From positions 1-64,000 of the forward strand of contig NZ_MPNT01000016.1 in assembly GCF_001907675.1 (NCBI RefSeq): a stretch of 64,000 nt of DNA, given 5' to 3'. The position numbers were made by a program, and so were the translations under genes. This document shows positions 8,084-16,523 of this stretch, piece after piece; positions within the stretch are counted from its first letter, which is position 1, and every line of letters starts with the position of its first letter. The notes under the pieces are model-generated. The model saw only the letters and a program-made list of their open reading frames with translations, was not told where the DNA came from and made no database searches. This stretch comes from Mycobacterium paraffinicum (GTDB taxonomy: Bacteria; Actinomycetota; Actinomycetes; Mycobacteriales; Mycobacteriaceae).

Positions 8084-8524
8084 ATGGCAGACCCGCAGGA
8101 TCAACCCAATAGCGAGCCCGACGGCGCATCCACCCCGCCGCCGGAAAAGAAGCCTCCGGCCAAGGCGGCCAAGAAGGCCGCTAAAGCCCCCGCCAAGAAA
8201 GCCCCCGCGAAAAAGGCGCCGGCCAAGAAGGCACCGGCGAAGAAAGCACCGGCGAAGAAGGCGCCCGCCAAGAGCGTCGAGCCTCCGGCAAAGGCCCCCG
8301 CACCCGCCCTCGAGGTGCAGCAGCGAATCGAAAGCAACGGCGACCTCGCCGCGGCCGCCAAAGACGCGGCCGCACAGGCGAAATCCACTGTGGACGCCGC
8401 CAACAACCCGGTATCGCCCGACGCCCCGATTGAGGTTCTGACCCAGTCCCGGTTGCCGTTGGTCGTCGCCCTGGCGGTCAGTCTGCTGGCGATCCTCTTG
8501 ATCCGGCAGCTGCGGCGCCGCTGA
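8084..8524 (+). CDS. hns: Membrane-anchored lysine-repeat DNA-binding protein Hns
   Basis: A 146-residue protein homologous to M. tuberculosis Rv3852 (Hns). Residues 20-65 consist of tandem APAKK-type repeats, a basic DNA-binding tail like that of histone H1 or the HupB C-terminus. A helical middle follows, then a C-terminal membrane helix at about residues 123-142 and a basic end (RQLRRR). It may tether DNA to the membrane, although its role as a nucleoid protein has been questioned. The underlying codon repeat is prone to copy-number change. The start ATG 8084 follows GAGGAGCGGC. Confidence 0.93.
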   Translation: MADPQDQPNSEPDGASTPPPEKKPPAKAAKKAAKAPAKKAPAKKAPAKKAPAKKAPAKKAPAKSVEPPAKAPAPALEVQQRIESNGDLAAAAKDAAAQAKSTVDAANNPVSPDAPIEVLTQSRLPLVVALAVSLLAILLIRQLRRR

Positions 8525-8544
8525 CCGGCCACCGAGCCGCTACG

Positions 8545-9033
8545 GTGTCAGACGTGACCGTGTCCTTCCAGCCCACCGCCGACCTCGTCGACGACATCGG
8601 CCCCGACGTACGAAGCTGCGACGTCCAATTTCGCCAGTTCGGTGGCCGGTCGGAATTCGCCGGACCCATCAGCACGGTGCGGTGTTTCGAAGACAACGCC
8701 TTGCTGAAATCGGTGCTATCCCAGCCAGGCGCGGGCGGGGTATTGGTCATCGACGGCGGCGGTTCCCTGCATTCGGCGCTGGTCGGAGACGTCATCGCCG
8801 AGCTGGCCCGCTCCAACGGCTGGGCCGGTCTCGTCGTCAACGGTGCGGTGCGTGACGCCGCCGCGCTGCGCGGCCTCGACATCGGCATCAAGGCGCTGGG
8901 CACCAACCCGCGCAAGAGCACCAAGACCGGTGCCGGTGAGCGTGATGTCGAGATCACCCTCGGCGGCGTGACGTTCGTACCCGGCGAGGTTGCCTACAGC
9001 GACGACGACGGAATCGTCGTCGTCAAACCCTAA
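8545..9033 (+). CDS. rraA: RraA-family protein (formerly MenG)
   Basis: About 160 residues, the full length of the RraA family. Rv3853 carries the old name MenG but lacks a methyltransferase fold. Family members either inhibit RNase E or act as 4-hydroxy-4-methyl-2-oxoglutarate aldolase. The GAVRDAAAL segment contributes the Arg and Asp of the pocket, and [18 protein letters not shown] follows. Three GTG codons (8545, 8554, 8560) could be the start; the most upstream is given. It converges on ethA with a 4-base overlap of stop codons. Confidence 0.88.
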   Translation: MSDVTVSFQPTADLVDDIGPDVRSCDVQFRQFGGRSEFAGPISTVRCFEDNALLKSVLSQPGAGGVLVIDGGGSLHSALVGDVIAELARSNGWAGLVVNGAVRDAAALRGLDIGIKALGTNPRKSTKTGAGERDVEITLGGVTFVPGEVAYSDDDGIVVVKP

Positions 9034-10499
9034 ACCGCAACCGGCGCACGCTTCTTCGCGAACCGCAGGCCCTCGTCGGCAACCTTGCCGCGACGGATCG
9101 TGCGCATGTCGAAGAAGTAGTTCTGCTTGAGCCGCCACGGCGCACGCGACCCCGACTTGGGCAGCATGTCCATCGCCCGCTGGAAATAGCCGGGACTGAA
9201 GTCCATGAACGGCAGTTCGTCGACGTCGTCGCCGGGATGCTGCGGCTCCACGAAGTCAAAACCTCCTGCGTCCATGTAGTTCAGTAACCGGCAGACGAAT
9301 TCGGAGACCAGGTCGGCCTTCAGCGTCCACGACGCGTTGGTGTAGCCGAAGGTGATCGCGAAATTCGGCACGCCGGAGAACATCAGGCCCTTGTAGGTCA
9401 TCAACGACGTCAGGTCGATCGGCTCGCCGTTCCTGGTGGGCTTCACACCGCCGAGCAGCTGCATGTTCAAACCCGTTGCGGTGACGATGATGTCGGCCTG
9501 CAGCTCCTCACCCGAGGTGAGTTTGATGCCCGTCTTGGTGAACCGGTCGATGGTATCGGTGACCACGTCCGCCTTGCCATGCCGGATGGTGCGGAAGAAA
9601 TCACCGTCGGGCGCCAGGCACAGCCGCTGGTCCCACACGTTGTAGCGCGGCCCGAAGTGCCTTTCGACGTCGTAACCCTCGGGCAGCCGGCGCTTCGCCA
9701 TCGTCATCAACGTCTTGCGCATGTACGCGGGAGCCTTCCGGGACAGCTGGTATTGGAAGGTGCTGAACGCGATGGCTTTCCAGCGATTTGCGATGTGCGC
9801 CAGGCGGTCCGGCAGCAGCCGGTTGGCACGTTCGGCGAAGGGGTCGACTCCGGGCAGCGATCCGATGTACGTCGGCGAGCGCTGCAGCATCGTGACGTGA
9901 CCGGAGCCCGAGTTCACCAGCGCCGGGATCAGGGTGATCGCGGTGGCGCCCGAGCCGATGACGACGATCTTCTTGCCCTGGTAGTCGAGGTCCTCCGGCC
10001 AGTGCTGCGGGTGGACGATCTGGCCCTGGAAGTCGTCGGCGCCGGGGAAGGTGGGCGAATACCCCTCGTCGTAGTTGTAGTAGCCGGTGCACGCGAACAG
10101 GAACGAGCAAGTCATTTCGCGCTGCTGTCCGTCCGACTCGACGGTCAGGGTCCAGCGGTTCTCGGCATCGGACCAGTCGGCGGCCAGCACGCGCTGGCGG
10201 TAGCGGATGTGCCGGTCGATCTTGTTCTCGACCGCGGCCTCCCTGATGTAGGCCTTGATGTCGGGGCCATCGGCGATCGACTTCGCCGAGAGCCAGGGCT
10301 TGAACCGGAAGCCGAGGGTGAACATGTCCGAGTCCGACCGGATGCCCGGATATTTGAACAGGTCCCAGGTTCCGCCCAGGTCGTCGCGGCGCTCGAGGAT
10401 CGCGTAGCTCTTGGTCGGGCAGCGCTCCTGGAGGTGCCACGCCGCGCTGATGCCCGAGATGCCGGCGCCCACGATGATCACGTCAAGGTGCTCAGTCAT
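9030..10499 (-). CDS. ethA: Baeyer-Villiger monooxygenase EthA
   Basis: A 489-residue class B flavoprotein monooxygenase. The N-terminal FAD Rossmann motif is GAGISG (residues 11-16). The Baeyer-Villiger fingerprint [11 protein letters not shown] lies near residue 155, and the NADPH Rossmann motif GSGATA near 175. EthA inserts oxygen into ketones and, in M. tuberculosis, activates the prodrug ethionamide. Length matches Rv3854c. It is divergent from ethR, separated by 76 bases holding the operator, so repression by EthR is expected. Confidence 0.96.
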   Translation of the reverse strand: MTEHLDVIIVGAGISGISAAWHLQERCPTKSYAILERRDDLGGTWDLFKYPGIRSDSDMFTLGFRFKPWLSAKSIADGPDIKAYIREAAVENKIDRHIRYRQRVLAADWSDAENRWTLTVESDGQQREMTCSFLFACTGYYNYDEGYSPTFPGADDFQGQIVHPQHWPEDLDYQGKKIVVIGSGATAITLIPALVNSGSGHVTMLQRSPTYIGSLPGVDPFAERANRLLPDRLAHIANRWKAIAFSTFQYQLSRKAPAYMRKTLMTMAKRRLPEGYDVERHFGPRYNVWDQRLCLAPDGDFFRTIRHGKADVVTDTIDRFTKTGIKLTSGEELQADIIVTATGLNMQLLGGVKPTRNGEPIDLTSLMTYKGLMFSGVPNFAITFGYTNASWTLKADLVSEFVCRLLNYMDAGGFDFVEPQHPGDDVDELPFMDFSPGYFQRAMDMLPKSGSRAPWRLKQNYFFDMRTIRRGKVADEGLRFAKKRAPVAV

Positions 10500-10509
10500 G
10501 CGGCCACGC

Positions 10510-10557
10510 TATCAACGGCCTGTCGACATAGTCAACAGGGTGTCGAGAATTTCGACG
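10510..10557. promoter_or_regulatory. EthR operator between ethA and ethR
   Basis: The 76-base divergent spacer is filled with overlapping half-sites: TATCAAC at 10510-10516, TGTCGACA/TCAACA at 10521-10537, and GTCGA/TCGAC as an inverted pair at 10542-10546 and 10552-10556. M. tuberculosis EthR binds a comparable roughly 55-base operator as several cooperating dimers. Repeat content and spacing support the same arrangement. Confidence 0.75.
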
Positions 10558-10575
10558 GCGTGTAAAGTAGCGGCC

Positions 10576-11217
10576 GTGACTACCGCCGGCCAGACTCGCG
10601 CCCTGCGTGGTCGTCGTGCGATCCGGCCCTCGGGCGACGACCGCGAGCAGGCAATCCTCGCCACCGCCGCGCGGCTGCTGGAAGAGCGGTCGTTCGCCGA
10701 CATCTCGGTCGACGACCTGGCCAAGGGTGCGGGGCTGTCCCGGCCGACGTTCTACTTCTATTTCAAGTCCAAGGAAGCGGTGCTGCTGTCGCTGCTGGAA
10801 CCGGTGATCGCGCGCGCCGATTCGGAGTTCGACGGGGCGGTGCAGCGACTGCCGGAGGATCCCCGCCGGGTGTGGCGAAACGGCATCAAGGCGTTTTTCA
10901 CGGCGTTCAGCACGCACCGCCGACTGGCCCGGGCCGCGACCGAGGCGCTGGCGACCAGCTCGGAACTGCGCGTGGTGTGGCTGGGCTTCATGCAGAAGTG
11001 GATCGACCAGACGGCGGCCATGATCACCGCCGAACGCGGCCGCGGCGCCGCACCGGAGACCATCCCGGCGGTGGACTTGGCGACCTCGCTGAACCAGATG
11101 AACGAGCGCACCATGATGGCCGCCCTGTCCGCGGAGACGCCGGCGGTCGACGAGGGCCGAGTCGTCGACACCCTCACCCACATCTGGGTCACCAGCATCT
11201 ACGGGGAATCCGGCTAA
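10576..11217 (+). CDS. ethR: TetR-family repressor EthR
   Basis: A 213-residue TetR regulator. The N-terminal helix-turn-helix contains DDLAKGAGLSRPTFYFYFKSKE (residues about 45-65), followed by an all-helical ligand-binding domain. It represses ethA in M. tuberculosis and is slightly shorter than the 216-residue homologue. The start is GTG 10576, next to the operator. Its TAA stop (11215-11217) forms the first three bases of a tandem repeat unit, see the repeat at 11215-11450. Confidence 0.95.
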   Translation: MTTAGQTRALRGRRAIRPSGDDREQAILATAARLLEERSFADISVDDLAKGAGLSRPTFYFYFKSKEAVLLSLLEPVIARADSEFDGAVQRLPEDPRRVWRNGIKAFFTAFSTHRRLARAATEALATSSELRVVWLGFMQKWIDQTAAMITAERGRGAAPETIPAVDLATSLNQMNERTMMAALSAETPAVDEGRVVDTLTHIWVTSIYGESG

Positions 11218-11450
11218 GCGGCGATCGCAAGCGCGGCGTTGGGGGTACCCCCGCGAAGCTGGGGGACCGGGCGATGGGGGTCGCCACCATTGGTAAGTGG
11301 CGATCGCAAGCGCGGCGTTGGGGGTACCCCCGCGAAGCTGGGGGACCGGGCGAGGCGGGTCGCCACCATTTGGTAAGCGGCGATCGCAAGCGCGGCGTAG
11401 TCGGGCGATGGGGGCACCTCCCGCTTGCGGGGACGGGTCGCCATCATGGA
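11215..11450. repeat. Three tandem copies of a 79-80 bp MIRU-like unit beginning with the ethR stop
   Basis: Units start at 11215, 11294 and 11374, each opening with TAAG then (C/T)GGCGATCGCAAGCGCGGCG. Units 1 and 2 are nearly identical and contain the perfect palindrome GGGGGTACCCCC and a closing GGTCGCCACCAT. Unit 3 diverges in its second half and has lost the palindrome. The GGCGA start and TCGCC end of each unit can pair into a stem. The first TAA is the ethR stop codon. The array ends at about the first possible dinB start (11451). Confidence 0.85.
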
Positions 11451-11477
11451 ATGTCGTCACCCGGGCCATGCGAACAT

Positions 11478-12683
11478 ATGTTCGTGCGGTGCGAGGCGTC
11501 CATCCTGCACGCGGACCTGGATTCGTTCTATGCGTCCGTGGAGCAGCGCGACGATCCGACATTGCGCGGCCGCCCGGTCATCGTCGGCGGCGGGGTCGTG
11601 CTCGCCGCCAGCTACGAGGCCAAGGCCTACGGCGTGCGAACCGCGATGGGTGGCACGCAGGCGCGGCGGCTGTGCCCCCACGCCGTGGTCGTGCCGCCGC
11701 GGATGAGCGCGTACAGCCGCGCCAGCGACGCCGTGTTCGAGGTGTTTCGCGAGTGCACACCGATCGTGGAGCCGCTCTCGGTGGACGAGGCGTTTCTCGA
11801 CGTCGGCGGGCTGCGCCGGGTCTCCGGAACACCGGAGCGGATCGCCGGACGGCTGCGCGCCGACGTCCGGGACCGCGTTGGCCTGCCCATCACCGTGGGC
11901 ATCGCCCGGACGAAGTTTCTCGCCAAGGTCGCCAGCCAAGAAGCCAAGCCCGACGGGCTGCTGCTGGTGCCGCCCGATCAGGAGCTCGCCTTCCTGCACC
12001 CGTTGCCGGTCCGGAGGCTGTGGGGAGTGGGCGCCAAGACGGCCGAGAAACTTCACGCCCACGGCCTCGTGACCGTCGCCGACGTCGCCGAGCTGAGCGA
12101 GTCGACGCTGGCCTCGCTGCTGGGCGGCGCGATGGGGCGCCAACTGTTCGCGCTGTCCCGCAACATCGACCGCCGCCGGGTGGCCACCGGTGTTCGGCGC
12201 CGGTCCGTCGGGGCGCAGCGGGCGCTCGGGCGCGCCGGCAACACCATGTCGGCCGCCGAGGTCGACGCGGTGGTGATCAACCTCATCGACCGAATCACCC
12301 GCCGGATGCGTGCCGCCGGGCGAACCGGGCGAACGGTGGTGCTGCGCCTGCGGTTTGACGACTTCGGGCGGGCGACGCGGTCGCGGACGCTGCCGTGGGC
12401 GACGTCCTCGACGCAGCCGATCCTGGCCGCCGCGCGTGGGCTGGTCGCGTCGGCCGCTCCGGTGATCTCCGAGCGCGGGTTGACGCTGGTCGGGTTCGCG
12501 GTGGCGGGGATCGACCGCAGCGGCGCCCAGCAGCTGACGCTGCCCTTCGACGACGCCGACAACCGGCTGGCCATCGACGCGGCGATCGACCGCGTGCGCG
12601 ACCGGTACGGCAAGTCCGCCCTGACGCCCGCGGTTTTGGTCGGCCGCGATCCGGGTACAGAGATGCCACATCTTCCCGACTGA
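11478..12683 (+). CDS. dinB: Y-family DNA polymerase IV (DinB/DinX type)
   Basis: A 401-residue translesion polymerase. The palm motif is HADLDSFYASVEQ (catalytic Asp, steric gate region), with YEAKAYGVRTAMG and SVDEAFLDV (catalytic Asp-Glu). A helix-hairpin-helix thumb (LWGVGAKTAEKLHAHG) and a little-finger domain follow. QLTLPF near residue 365 looks like a sliding-clamp binding motif. The sequence resembles the longer DinX-type enzyme more than DinP. An in-frame ATG at 11451 could extend it by nine residues. Its position beside ethR differs from M. tuberculosis. Confidence 0.9.
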   Translation: MFVRCEASILHADLDSFYASVEQRDDPTLRGRPVIVGGGVVLAASYEAKAYGVRTAMGGTQARRLCPHAVVVPPRMSAYSRASDAVFEVFRECTPIVEPLSVDEAFLDVGGLRRVSGTPERIAGRLRADVRDRVGLPITVGIARTKFLAKVASQEAKPDGLLLVPPDQELAFLHPLPVRRLWGVGAKTAEKLHAHGLVTVADVAELSESTLASLLGGAMGRQLFALSRNIDRRRVATGVRRRSVGAQRALGRAGNTMSAAEVDAVVINLIDRITRRMRAAGRTGRTVVLRLRFDDFGRATRSRTLPWATSSTQPILAAARGLVASAAPVISERGLTLVGFAVAGIDRSGAQQLTLPFDDADNRLAIDAAIDRVRDRYGKSALTPAVLVGRDPGTEMPHLPD

Positions 12684-12834
12684 CGGGTTGTGCGTTTGTT
12701 CACCAATTGTTCTCTGTGGCAGGCATTTTCGATGATTTGAGGTTGATTTGAATCCGCCTCGCGGCACCGCTTGTGCGACGGCCCGATAGTTAGGCTGGCG
12801 AAAACCCGACCTCGAAAGTGAGCAACCGAACCCG

Positions 12835-13593
12835 ATGCCGCCGACGCACCAAACCCGCGACACCGGCCTGCCCCGCGAAAGTCTCCTGCTCGGTTACAGC
12901 GCGCTACTCGCCTCTTCGGCGGGCTTCGTCAACGCCGTGGCGCTCCTGATCTTGGCGCTGCCCGTCGGGAACCTGACCGCGATCACCACCCAGCTGGGCA
13001 TGAACACGGCCAACCCGTGGCTGTATGAAGGCCACGTGCTCGCCGCCATCTTTTTCGGCTTCCTGACCGGAGCGACCATAGCCGGGGCGGTCCTGGCACC
13101 CACCGACGCCCATGCGGGCCCACGCCACGCCGCCGTGCTCTCCCTCGAGGCAGTCTTGCTGGTACTGGCCGCGGCCGGGGTCGAGGAAACCTTGGTCAAG
13201 GCACAGATCAACGCCCTGGGGATCGAGCAGACCGCGGTGCAGGCGCTGTTCGCCGCGACGGCGCTCGGCCTGCAGAACGCGATGACATCGAGCTTCCGCG
13301 GAATGGCGATCCGCACCACGCACTTCACCGGAACCGTCACCGACCTCGGGCTGATCCTCGGTCGCAGCCGGCGACACGGAATCAAGAAATGGAAGGCCGC
13401 GATCCTCGCGACGACCCTCCTGCTGTTCCTCGGAGGCGGCGTGGCCGGGATCGTGTTCGGCGCGCGGTTGGGCGGCTACGCGTTGCTCATCCCGGCCGCG
13501 ACCTGCGCGACCGTCGCCGCCGCCAACCTGCTGCAGGGCGCCGGCCGCAGCGACGAACCGATTCCCGAGCACGCCGAACCGGTGCGGGTCTAA
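12835..13593 (+). CDS. YoaK/DUF1275-family membrane protein
   Basis: A 252-residue multi-pass membrane protein with about six hydrophobic segments. It has the DUF1275 features GFVNAVALL-LALPVGNLTA near residues 25-50 and ALGLQNAM-SSFRGMAIRTTHFTGTVTDLG near 140-175. The function of the family is unknown; a transporter-like role is often assumed. It is convergent with the PHP gene, with nine bases between the stops. Confidence 0.82.
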   Translation: MPPTHQTRDTGLPRESLLLGYSALLASSAGFVNAVALLILALPVGNLTAITTQLGMNTANPWLYEGHVLAAIFFGFLTGATIAGAVLAPTDAHAGPRHAAVLSLEAVLLVLAAAGVEETLVKAQINALGIEQTAVQALFAATALGLQNAMTSSFRGMAIRTTHFTGTVTDLGLILGRSRRHGIKKWKAAILATTLLLFLGGGVAGIVFGARLGGYALLIPAATCATVAAANLLQGAGRSDEPIPEHAEPVRV

Positions 13594-13602
13594 GCGGCCC
13601 TC

Positions 13603-14610
13603 TCAATTCGAGCGCGTCCACTGCAGCAGCCGCTCGGCCGGCCAGGTGTTGACGATCCGGTCGACGGGCACGCCCACATCGAGGGCGCGTTGCGCGCCGT
13701 AGCCGAGGAAGTCCAACTGGCCGGGCGCGTGGGCGTCGGTGTCGATGCTGAAGAGGCAACCGATGTCCATGGCCTGCTTGAGCAGCGCGGTCGGCGGGTC
13801 CCGGCGCTCGGGTCGCGAGTTGATCTCCACCGCGGTGCCGTGATCGCGGCAGGCCGTGAACACCGCTTCGGCGTCGAACTTCGACTGCGGACGGATGCCC
13901 CGGTTGCCCGATACCAGGCGGCCGGTGCAGTGGCCCAGCACGTCGGCGTGCGGATTCGACACGGCCCGCACCATGCGCCGAGTCATCGCCGCGGCATCCA
14001 TCGACAGCTTCGAATGCACGCTGGCCACGACCACGTCGAGCCGCTCGAGCAGCTCGGGCTCCTGGTCAAGGCTGCCGTCCTCGAGGATGTCGACCTCGAT
14101 CCCGGTGAGAATGCGCATCGGCGCGAACTGGTCGCGCAGCTTGTCGATGACGTCGAGCTGCGCGCGCAACCGCTCCGGCGACAGACCGTTGGCGATCGTC
14201 AGACGCGGCGAGTGGTCGGTGAGCGCGCAATACTCATGCCCCAGCGCGGACGCCGTCGCCATCATCTCGTCGATCGGTGCGGACCCGTCCGACCAGTTCG
14301 AATGCAGATGCAGATCGCCGCGCAACGCCGCGCGGATGTCGCCGCCACCGAGATCCTCGGCGGCTGAACGTAATTCGACCAGAAGGTCGGGCTCGCGGCC
14401 GGACCAGGCCTGGTCGATCACCTTCGCGGTCTTAGGACCGATGCCGGGCAGCGACTGCCAGCTGTTGGCCTGGCCGTGCCGCTCACGCGCCGCGTCGTCG
14501 AGCCCCTCGACGATGTCGGCGGCGTTGCGATACGCCATCACGCGCCTGGGGTCCTGGCGGCTGCGGTCCTTGTAGTAGGCGATCTGACGCAAAGCCTCTA
14601 CGGGATCCAT
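13603..14610 (-). CDS. PHP-domain phosphoesterase with PolX-like helix-hairpin-helix (Rv3856c homologue)
   Basis: A 335-residue protein. The N-terminal third resembles the PolX helical region and has a helix-hairpin-helix, SLPGIGPKTAKVIDQA (near 50-65). The PHP metal-dependent phosphoesterase domain starts at DLHLHSNWSDG (near 105), then ALTDHS, GIEVDILEDG, VVASVH, HCTGR and SIDTDAH, supplying the metal-binding His/Asp/Glu set. A role in DNA repair or nucleotide hydrolysis is inferred. ATG 14610 is preferred: the longer frame would start inside the 53-bp repeat. Confidence 0.85.
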   Translation of the reverse strand: MDPVEALRQIAYYKDRSRQDPRRVMAYRNAADIVEGLDDAARERHGQANSWQSLPGIGPKTAKVIDQAWSGREPDLLVELRSAAEDLGGGDIRAALRGDLHLHSNWSDGSAPIDEMMATASALGHEYCALTDHSPRLTIANGLSPERLRAQLDVIDKLRDQFAPMRILTGIEVDILEDGSLDQEPELLERLDVVVASVHSKLSMDAAAMTRRMVRAVSNPHADVLGHCTGRLVSGNRGIRPQSKFDAEAVFTACRDHGTAVEINSRPERRDPPTALLKQAMDIGCLFSIDTDAHAPGQLDFLGYGAQRALDVGVPVDRIVNTWPAERLLQWTRSN

Positions 14611-14627
14611 GACTCCAGTGTGCCTGC

Positions 14628-14786
14628 GCGGTGACTGCAAGCGCGGCGGAGCCGGGCGACGCAGGTCACCGCTAAAGCCCGCGGTGACTGCAAGCGCGGC
14701 GGAGCCGGGCGACGCAGGTCACCGCTAAAGCCCGCGGTGACTGCAAGCGCGGCGGAGCCGGGCGACGCAGGTCACCGCCAAAGCCG
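14628..14786. repeat. Three tandem copies of a 53 bp MIRU-like unit
   Basis: Units begin at 14628, 14681 and 14734; the first two are identical and the third differs by a few bases at its end. Each starts GCGGTGAC and closes with GTCACCGC, so every unit can fold into a hairpin. The core TGCAAGCGCGGCGGAGCCGG resembles the ethR-dinB array core. The array lies between two minus-strand genes, 6 bases after the stop of the upstream membrane gene and 17 before the PHP start. Mycobacterial MIRU units typically sit in such operon gaps. Confidence 0.9.
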
Positions 14787-14792
14787 CCCGGA

Positions 14793-15224
14793 TTACCGGA
14801 ATTGCCCGGCGATGAATCCCGCGAGCAACACGCTGAAGCCCCCGATCTCGCCGGCGATGAGCAAGGCCATCATCACCCCGGTCCCACGGGCGGGGTTCTC
14901 GAATTGGTTGACGGTGTCGCGCCGCGCCCCGTGCCCGATGTAGCTGAGGATGGCGCCGACGAAGAAGAAGACGACCACGCCCGCCGCCGTCAGGTTCACC
15001 CACGTCGGCCACGCGCTCAGCCCGACGAAGACCGCCAGCAGCAGCGTCGCAAAGGAGTAGAGCAACGCCGCCCGGTGCGCGATGTCGACGTAGGGATGAG
15101 CGCGGTGGTCATCGGCGGTCATGATCTGCCGGTACTTCCAGACCCCGAGGATCAACGCAAGCAAGAAGATCAGTCCGGCCGCCAGCAGCGTGACCCTGGT
15201 GTCGAGGCCGAGGGGGTGGTTCAT
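14793..15224 (-). CDS. Four-helix membrane protein of unknown function
   Basis: A 143-residue protein with four hydrophobic helices: about residues 10-30, 50-72, 77-95 and 115-140. The loop between helices 1 and 2 is polar and has His/Asp (TADDHRAHPYVDIAHRA). I do not recognise the family. It lies upstream of the PHP gene on the same strand, with the 53-bp array between them, so co-transcription through the repeat is possible. The start is ATG 15224. Confidence 0.7.
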   Translation of the reverse strand: MNHPLGLDTRVTLLAAGLIFLLALILGVWKYRQIMTADDHRAHPYVDIAHRAALLYSFATLLLAVFVGLSAWPTWVNLTAAGVVVFFFVGAILSYIGHGARRDTVNQFENPARGTGVMMALLIAGEIGGFSVLLAGFIAGQFR

Positions 15225-15275
15225 CGCGCGCTTGAGTTTAGTTGCCCTTCATAAAGATCGACTAACGTCGGTTTC

Positions 15276-16127
15276 ATGCGATTCGCCTTCAAGACCTCAC
15301 CCCAAAACACCACCTGGGCCGACATGCTCGCCGTCTGGCAGGCCGCCGATGACATCGACGTCTACGAGTCGGGGTGGACCTTCGACCACTTCTATCCGAT
15401 CTTCTCCGACAGCAGCGGGCCCTGCCTGGAGGGCTGGACGACGCTGACCGCGCTGGCGCAGGCCACCACGAGGTTGCGCCTGGGCACTCTGGTGACGGGC
15501 ATTCACTACCGCCACCCCGCGGTGCTGGCCAACATGGCCGCCGCACTCGACATCATCTCGAACGGGCGACTCGAGTTGGGCATCGGCGCCGGCTGGAACG
15601 AGGAAGAGTCGGGCGCCTACGGCATCGAGTTGGGCAGCATCCGGGACCGCTTCGATCGGTTCGAGGAGGCGTGCCAGGTGCTGATCGGCCTGCTCAGTCA
15701 GGACACCACCGACTTCGACGGCAAGTACTACCAGCTCAAGGGCGCCCGCAACGAGCCCAAGGGCGTGCAGCGCCCGCACCCGCCGATCTGCATCGGCGGC
15801 AGTGGAGAGAAGAGGACGCTGCCGATCACCGCGCGCTACGCGCAGCACTGGAACTTCGTCGGCGGCCCGCCCGAGCTGTTCGCGCGCAAGCGCGACGTGC
15901 TGGCCGCGGAGTGCGAGAAGATCGGGCGCGATCCGAAGGAAATCACGTTGTCGGCCCACCTGCGCTTGGACGAGCAGCGCAACTACAAGCAAGTCGTCGA
16001 GGAGGCCGCAGGCCTGGCGGCCGAAGGACTCGACCTGGGCATCGTCTACATCAACCCGCCGCACGACCCCGGCGTCCTGGAACCGCTGGCCGAGGTCATC
16101 CGCGATTCGGGACTGTTGGATCGCTGA
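15276..16127 (+). CDS. LLM-class F420-dependent oxidoreductase
   Basis: A 283-residue luciferase-like monooxygenase TIM barrel. Conserved features are the N-terminal beta strand MRFAFKTSPQN, RLRLGTLVTGIHYRHPAVLA, the LELGIGAGWNEEE turn and the HPPICIGGSGEKRTL phosphate-binding segment. Mycobacterial members use coenzyme F420. The substrate cannot be told. It starts 51 bases from a divergent membrane gene. Confidence 0.85.
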   Translation: MRFAFKTSPQNTTWADMLAVWQAADDIDVYESGWTFDHFYPIFSDSSGPCLEGWTTLTALAQATTRLRLGTLVTGIHYRHPAVLANMAAALDIISNGRLELGIGAGWNEEESGAYGIELGSIRDRFDRFEEACQVLIGLLSQDTTDFDGKYYQLKGARNEPKGVQRPHPPICIGGSGEKRTLPITARYAQHWNFVGGPPELFARKRDVLAAECEKIGRDPKEITLSAHLRLDEQRNYKQVVEEAAGLAAEGLDLGIVYINPPHDPGVLEPLAEVIRDSGLLDR

Positions 16128-16523
16128 TGACCTCGGCACCGCGGAGGTTCGCGGTGCCCGGGCAAGTTCCCCCGAATGCTTCGCTGAGCAAACCCCCGGT
16201 GTCGCAGCCAAAGGCGCGTGGTCGGGTAGCTACGCCCCGAAGATGAGCAATTCGGCGGCGGTGACGAGGCGCTCGTGTTTAGCCGGGAACTCGCGGCTCT
16301 TCACCGGGTGACGAAACCAGGACCAGGCGATTCGCCCCATCCGTGATCGAGGTACTGGATTGATATGCACAGTGATCACTCCTGCGATCGTTCCGTTCAG
16401 CCGGGGCCCCGCTCTATCGCCCGGGTGACGAAGCCCACAACGGGTTATTAGACACCCGCCACCTGGCAAACGGTGGCAGACTCGCCGATTTTGGTGCTCG
16501 TGATTCTGGAGTGGCTTCTGTGA
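16128..16523. other. Intergenic region without a recognised gene
   Basis: About 400 bases between the convergent F420-type oxidoreductase and gltD. Short frames exist on both strands, but none has a ribosome site together with mycobacterial codon use. I see nothing specific in it. Confidence 0.6.

Noticed and set aside
11215..11450. CRISPR-like direct repeats
   Set aside because: Units are directly contiguous without unique spacers and no cas genes are near; MIRU-like tandem repeat.
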